Origin: Leptolyngbya sp. BL0902
GTDB taxonomy: Bacteria; Cyanobacteriota; Cyanobacteriia; Phormidesmidales; Phormidesmidaceae
Reading direction: 5' to 3'
Assembly (NCBI RefSeq): GCF_016403105.1
Contig: NZ_CP046155.1
Span: forward strand, 2,633,906-2,697,905
Length of the DNA: 64,000 bases
Shown: positions 58,871-64,000 of the stretch, piece after piece
Layout of the letters: each line of letters begins with the position of its first letter
Position numbering within the stretch: position 1 is the first letter of the stretch
Made by a program: the position numbers and the translations under genes
Notes under the pieces: model-generated
What the model was told of the DNA's origin: nothing
Database searches by the model: none
What the model saw: the letters and a program-made list of their open reading frames with translations, nothing else

Positions 58871-58915
58871 CGCAGAAACGCTGACGCTTCAGTTGTCTGT
58901 GCTCCTGGGTTTTTT
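58861..58915 (+). terminator. Riboswitch-controlled terminator upstream of gdmH
   Basis: GCCCGGGAG (58861-58869) with CGCAG (58871-58875) can pair with CTGTG and CTCCTGGGT (58897-58910), one A bulged, followed by TTTTTT. The first strand also belongs to the aptamer, so guanidine binding should prevent termination. Confidence 0.8.
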
Positions 58916-58949
58916 AGTTGCCGTTTCCCATTTCCTACGAGGTTCAGCC

Positions 58950-60143
58950 ATGACGACTCCTTCCTCCGATTCCCCGCTGTTTCAAACCCCCGACGGCAGC
59001 ACCGAGGCCCAGCGGGCCTTGCAAGCCGAAGCGCGGTTGCCGCTGACGGGCTGGCAGCAGGAGGTGAACCAGGGGCTAGAATACGGCCTAGAGGCAGCAG
59101 ATAGCATTCGAGATCGCACCATTCCCACCTTTTCTCGCGGTGAACTGCCCCACTATGCGGGCATCAACACCTTTATGAAAGCGCCCTACCTAGAGGATGT
59201 GCGAAAGGTGGGCAATTATGATGTAGCGATTGTCGGCGTGCCCCACGATTCTGGTACCACCTATCGCCCCGGCACCCGCTTTGGCCCCCAGGGCATCCGC
59301 CGCATTTCCGCCCTGTATACGCCCTACAACTTTGAGCTGGGCGTTGACCTGCGCGAGCAAATCACCCTCTGCGACGTGGGCGATATTTTCACCATCCCCG
59401 CCAACAACGAAAAATCCTTCGACCAAATCTCCAAGGGCGTGGCCCATGTGTTTGCCTCCGGGGCGTTTCCCATCATCCTCGGCGGCGACCACTCCATCGG
59501 CTTTCCTACGGTGCGGGGCATCTGTCGGCACCTGGGCGACAAAAAAGTCGGCATCATCCACTTTGACCGCCATGTGGACACCCAAGAAACCGACCTGGAC
59601 GAACGGATGCACACCTGCCCCTGGTTCCACGCCACCAACATGGCCAACGCCCCCGCCAAAAACCTGGTGCAGCTCGGCATCGGCGGCTGGCAGGTGCCGC
59701 GCCAGGGGGTGAAGGTCTGCCGCGAACGGGCCACCAACATCCTCACCGTCACCGACATCACCGAAATGGGCCTGGATGCCGCCGCCGATTTTGCCATCCA
59801 ACGCGCCACCGACGGCACCGACTGCGTTTGGATTAGCTTCGACATTGACTGCATCGATGCGGGCTTTGTCCCCGGTACAGGCTGGCCAGAACCGGGCGGT
59901 TTGCTGCCCCGTGAAGCCCTCTATTTGCTGGGCAAAATTATCCAAAACGTGCCCATGTGCGGCATGGAAGTGGTGGAAGTCTCGCCCCCCTACGATATCA
60001 GCGACATGACCTCATTGATGGCCACCCGCGTGATTTGCGATGCCATGGCCCACCTAGTGATTTCCGGCCAGTTACCCCGTCGCGAAAAGCCATCTTACAT
60101 TCACGAAGAAGCCAATATGAACGTGGACACACCTTGGGAGTAG
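58950..60143 (+). CDS. gdmH: Ni-dependent guanidine hydrolase, GdmH type (agmatinase family)
   Basis: Ureohydrolase-fold enzyme of 397 residues predicted to split guanidine into urea and ammonia. Metal ligands are GGDHS (His near 181), HFDRHVDTQ (His204, Asp206, His208, Asp210 region) and SFDIDCID (Asp298, Asp300), followed by PGTGWPEPGG. Agmatinases usually read HFDAHTD; the Arg/Val variant and the ~100-residue N-terminal extension match the cyanobacterial group of Synechocystis Sll1077. That protein was long annotated as agmatinase and then shown to be a nickel guanidine hydrolase. The guanidine-I riboswitch upstream and the hypA gene downstream support this. The ATG at 58950 has GAGG upstream; the frame before it overlaps the terminator. 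Confidence 0.9.
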   Translation: MTTPSSDSPLFQTPDGSTEAQRALQAEARLPLTGWQQEVNQGLEYGLEAADSIRDRTIPTFSRGELPHYAGINTFMKAPYLEDVRKVGNYDVAIVGVPHDSGTTYRPGTRFGPQGIRRISALYTPYNFELGVDLREQITLCDVGDIFTIPANNEKSFDQISKGVAHVFASGAFPIILGGDHSIGFPTVRGICRHLGDKKVGIIHFDRHVDTQETDLDERMHTCPWFHATNMANAPAKNLVQLGIGGWQVPRQGVKVCRERATNILTVTDITEMGLDAAADFAIQRATDGTDCVWISFDIDCIDAGFVPGTGWPEPGGLLPREALYLLGKIIQNVPMCGMEVVEVSPPYDISDMTSLMATRVICDAMAHLVISGQLPRREKPSYIHEEANMNVDTPWE

Positions 60144-60181
60144 GGATGTGTTGAATTTTGCATTTTGAACTTTGAATTTTA

Positions 60182-60219
60182 AGTGTTGAGTTCAATCTTT
60201 ATCGAGCGAACTCAACACT
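60182..60219 (+). other. Intercistronic hairpin between gdmH and hypA
   Basis: AGTGTTGAGTT (60182-60192) and AACTCAACACT (60209-60219) form a perfect 11-bp stem with a 16-nt loop. No T-tract follows, so it may be a processing or stability element. The preceding 60150-60180 is a simple repeat of the GAATTTT type. Confidence 0.6.
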
Positions 60220-60275
60220 CAAACCTAAGAACTCATAAACTCTTCATCCCTACTCGCTGTTCTCGCGTCCCCAAA

Positions 60276-60641
60276 ATGCACGAAACTGACATGACCAAAG
60301 CCCTCATCCTAACGGTGCGGGATTGGTGGGAAGCCCAGCCCGGACAGCCCGCCATCGAAAAAGTGCACCTGACGGTAGGGAAGTTTACCTGTGTGGAACC
60401 CGTGGGTCTGCAATTTGCCTTTGACGTACAAACCAAGGGCACCTTTTTGGATGGGGCCGAACTGGTGATTCGCGAAACACCGCTGATTGCCTTTTGTCAC
60501 CCCTGCCAGCATGAATATCAGCCCGAAATTGGCTTGCAATACGCCTGCCCCACTTGCCATGCCCCGATGGAAGATATTCGCTCTGGCCGAGAACTCAAGA
60601 TTGACCGGGTAGAATACGCCGACCAAGCCTTGACCCCCTAG
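60276..60641 (+). CDS. hypA: HypA-type nickel metallochaperone, HypA2 group
   Basis: A 121-residue HypA/HybF-family protein that would deliver nickel. The N-terminus MHETDMTK supplies the invariant Met-His-Glu nickel site, which fixes this start over an in-frame one at 60183. The zinc domain has two CxxC pairs (FCHPCQHEY and ACPTCHAPM), the second lacking the usual CG. Hydrogenase and urease need HypA, but its place just after gdmH matches the HypA2 partner that activates GdmH in Synechocystis. The usual hypB2 companion does not follow; cysS lies on the other strand ten bases on. It is probably transcribed with gdmH. Confidence 0.9.
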   Translation: MHETDMTKALILTVRDWWEAQPGQPAIEKVHLTVGKFTCVEPVGLQFAFDVQTKGTFLDGAELVIRETPLIAFCHPCQHEYQPEIGLQYACPTCHAPMEDIRSGRELKIDRVEYADQALTP

Positions 60642-60650
60642 ACTTTGAGC

Positions 60651-62129
<1,479 letters not shown>

Positions 62130-62361
62130 GGGATGCGGGGATAGCAACTTGGGAGAGGGGCTGGGGGTGAGGGCAAAACAGCGACTTAGGGGGCATTCGC
62201 GAAACAATGCACCACCAATCCAAAGCCATGCACCGCTAATCCGCAACTATACCCCGTAGACAAACCCAACCCAGATCGATTCAACACTGAAAAGGGGCCA
62301 GGCGCAACGCGCCCCCATCATTCCCCCCACGATTCCCCGTGAGAATCAACAAGCCTGGGCC

Positions 62362-63198
62362 TCAACCCCGCAGCAGCCACAGCCCGGTATAGGTCATGCC
62401 CGAATCATCGGGACGCACCAGCAAGAAATGGAGCCCCTGACTGGCGGCTTTGCGCTGTTCAAACTGCTGACCCGCCTGGGCCATGTCGCTATCGGCAAAG
62501 GTGGTCATCACCCAGCGGTCGCACAGTCCAGCATCGAGGATCAGCCCGTCGGGGTCTCCGGCCATGTAGCGCAAGGTGGCCGGATTCACCGACTGCACCC
62601 ACTGGGCCAAGGCCATCGCCTGCCGTCCGCCGTCAATCACAATTCCCGGTAGCGGCGTGGTGCTGGCCAATCCAAGGGAGGAAGGCAACCATTCTGGCGG
62701 CAACTGAGCGATGGGAATCGGTTCGTGGGGAAAGGTGCGCTCAAAATCCCCCGCCGCCAGGGTGACAAAGCCCCAGCGATCTCCCCACAAATTTTCCGCC
62801 AGAGGCAAGGGCGGCGGCGACTCAAGGTGCAGCGGGTCGTAGACTGTCCCAGTAAAGTTCCCCAGGGTGGGATAAATCTCGGCTTTTTGGCGCAACCACT
62901 GGTGCAGGGCTGGGGTGTAGCGAGTGGGGATTGTAGTCAACCCTAGATTTTTAGCGGCTAGGGTCAACAACGACAACGCCTGGGGCCGAAACACCTGAAT
63001 CTTTTCTGGGACATGCCCCGCCTGATCGATGGCTGCCTGAAGTTGAGCCGTCACCCAATCGGCACTCACTTCGGCCTGGGTTGTTTGGGCCTCATGGCGA
63101 AAGCCCAGATCGGCATCGCAGGCCAACCATTCCCACAGCGGCTCATTCTGGGCATTGGTGAGGGGAGGACGGTGGAGATCCAACTGCCAAACGGTCAT
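62362..63198 (-). CDS. Tab2/Atab2-family RNA-binding protein (DUF1092)
   Basis: A 278-residue protein of the family that includes Chlamydomonas Tab2 and Arabidopsis ATAB2, which promote translation of photosystem I (psaB) and photosystem II mRNAs in chloroplasts. The opening VWQLDLHRPPLTNAQNEPLWEWL, EKIQVFRPQALSLLTLAAKNLGL and the C-terminal WVQSVNPATLRYMAGDPDGLILDAGLCDRWVMTTF blocks fit the family, including the ending GLWLLRG. In cyanobacteria it is expected to act in photosystem biogenesis. Met at 63198 is chosen over 63246. It starts 19 bp after a small membrane-protein gene, on the same strand. Confidence 0.88.
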   Translation of the reverse strand: MTVWQLDLHRPPLTNAQNEPLWEWLACDADLGFRHEAQTTQAEVSADWVTAQLQAAIDQAGHVPEKIQVFRPQALSLLTLAAKNLGLTTIPTRYTPALHQWLRQKAEIYPTLGNFTGTVYDPLHLESPPPLPLAENLWGDRWGFVTLAAGDFERTFPHEPIPIAQLPPEWLPSSLGLASTTPLPGIVIDGGRQAMALAQWVQSVNPATLRYMAGDPDGLILDAGLCDRWVMTTFADSDMAQAGQQFEQRKAASQGLHFLLVRPDDSGMTYTGLWLLRG

Positions 63199-63217
63199 GG
63201 GGGTATGCAAAAAACAG

Positions 63218-63499
63218 CTAGGGGGCAGATTGTTCGGGAACACCAATCAGGTTGAAGTGATTCATCACCAATACCACTCCGGCGGCAGTGACGGCACCGA
63301 TAATCAGGCCCGTGCCCAGCAAGATTAGGAAGGCTCGCCGAATATCGCGCTTCATGCCGGGACTGAGGGTGTCGGTGACGGGCATTGGGGCTGGAGACTG
63401 GGGATCTTGGGGCAGGCGATCCGCCAGGGGCAGCAAATCCGGGGGGGTAGATCCATTGGTGGATGGGCCGGACTCTGAGGCAAAGGGGGACTCACTCAT
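63218..63499 (-). CDS. Small single-pass membrane protein
   Basis: A 93-residue protein with an acidic Pro/Ser-rich N-terminus (residues 1-48) and one hydrophobic segment at about 55-82 (AFLILLGTGLIIGAVTAAGVVLVM). The basic KRDIRR before it suggests the N-terminus is cytoplasmic. No family recognised. It lies between the BMC-like gene (57 bp) and the Tab2-like gene (19 bp) on one strand, so it is likely part of that operon. Confidence 0.7.
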   Translation of the reverse strand: MSESPFASESGPSTNGSTPPDLLPLADRLPQDPQSPAPMPVTDTLSPGMKRDIRRAFLILLGTGLIIGAVTAAGVVLVMNHFNLIGVPEQSAP

Positions 63500-63556
63500 G
63501 GGAAAGAGGGGGGCTAAGGGCAGGGAAAAGCGTTCTCGCGTGGCACTTTCGTGGCG

Positions 63557-64000
63557 CTATTCATGGCGCTGTTGGTGGGGGTGATCCCGTCCAGCAACCG
63601 ACTCCATGGCGGCGAGGACAGCTTGTTGGGCGGCGAGAATGTCGCGTTCTTCGCCACCGAGGTAAAGGCGACCAAAGCTACCCACGGAGCTAATTTGCAG
63701 AATGTTGATCAGGGCGGCCTTCTCGGCTTCGTTGGCCGCTAGGGAGGCGTAGGCGGCGGGCTCTACCTCAAACACATAGAGGGTTTGGCCTGCCACAATC
63801 ATGTTGCCTCGACGGTTGCGGTTGATGAGCTGCACATGGTGGGGATCGAGGTTACGAATCACCTGGCTAGAGATAATCCGAGGTTTCAGTCGTTCGCGGT
63901 AGCTCACCCCTAGGGCATCCAGCATGGCTTGGCCAGCGGCGTGAACTTCCCCCTGTTTGTTAGCGTGGATTTCTAGCAGCCCGTAGAGCCGTTCTACAAT
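63557..64000 (-). CDS. BMC-like (bacterial microcompartment) domain protein, 5' end cut by window
   Basis: The frame is open through the window edge, so this is the C-terminal ~147 residues of a longer protein. The last 50 residues read like half of a BMC shell-protein fold ([24 protein letters not shown], then an Ala-rich helix [13 protein letters not shown]). The preceding part ([31 protein letters not shown]) could be a second, degenerate domain. Carboxysome-related shell or accessory function is possible. The visible part is too short for a firm subfamily. It would be the first visible gene of the operon with the small membrane protein and Tab2-like genes. Confidence 0.6.
   Translation of the reverse strand: MVERLYGLLEIHANKQGEVHAAGQAMLDALGVSYRERLKPRIISSQVIRNLDPHHVQLINRNRRGNMIVAGQTLYVFEVEPAAYASLAANEAEKAALINILQISSVGSFGRLYLGGEERDILAAQQAVLAAMESVAGRDHPHQQRHE

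Noticed and set aside
58893-58949. N-terminal extension of GdmH from a TTG
   Set aside because: It lies in the terminator stem of the riboswitch; the ATG at 58950 has a ribosome site and matches the family.
58950-60143. Plain agmatinase (SpeB) annotation
   Set aside because: Guanidine riboswitch, neighbouring hypA and the HFDRHVDT variant favour guanidine hydrolase; agmatinase activity remains a formal alternative.
62193-62240. Third copy of the palindromic intergenic repeat
   Set aside because: Only the GCATTCGCG arm is shared and the pairing arm is short; kept as a hint, not annotated.

Overview
The window comes from a cyanobacterium, probably a filamentous high-GC lineage of the Leptolyngbya/Phormidesmis type; that rank is inference. 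The evidence is an Flv1-type flavodiiron protein, a Tab2-like protein, a double-domain PTPS protein, SLH and DUF4278 proteins, cyanobacterial-style TPR and SelO proteins and a GltB-type glutamate synthase. Most of the window is ordinary chromosomal housekeeping on both strands, with short intergenic gaps. I see no rRNA, tRNA, CRISPR array, prophage or intact insertion sequence.

Layout. 0-7 kb: a 5'-cut TrmH-family RNA methyltransferase, a membrane-anchored class A beta-lactamase-like protein, a Cache-HAMP-PAS-GGDEF-EAL c-di-GMP enzyme and two small membrane proteins. 7-21 kb: alaS, a DnaQ-like exonuclease with a WecG/TagA glycosyltransferase, a family 2 glycosyltransferase, flv1, tandem PTPS, a secreted PPC-domain protein, a nitronate monooxygenase-like protein and a secreted unknown. 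21-34 kb: two minus-strand surface-protein genes, a ~3400-residue RTX adhesin and, 46 bp downstream, an outer-membrane-barrel/beta-helix protein. 34-48 kb: glmM, DUF309, a cysteine desulfurase, selO, gltB, secreted TPR/unknown proteins, thiS and rpmB. 48-55 kb: an SLH protein, DUF4278, a TPR-like protein with a rhodanese, and malate dehydrogenase. 55-60.6 kb: a guanidine locus. 60.6-64 kb: cysS, a Tab2-like gene, a small membrane protein and a 3' fragment of a BMC-like gene.

The most notable region is 55-60.6 kb. Two guanidine-I (ykkC) riboswitch aptamers point away from each other, each followed by a terminator that can form only with the 3' strand of the aptamer. One leads into an agmatinase-family gene that matches the Ni-dependent guanidine hydrolase GdmH, followed by a HypA-type nickel chaperone. 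The other leads into a sodium:solute symporter-family transporter. Together they predict guanidine sensing, uptake, Ni-loading and hydrolysis to urea and ammonia, with an SSS symporter in place of the ABC transporter known from Synechocystis. A cytosine-deaminase-like amidohydrolase, preceded by an 18-bp perfect CRP-like palindrome, converges on the symporter gene.
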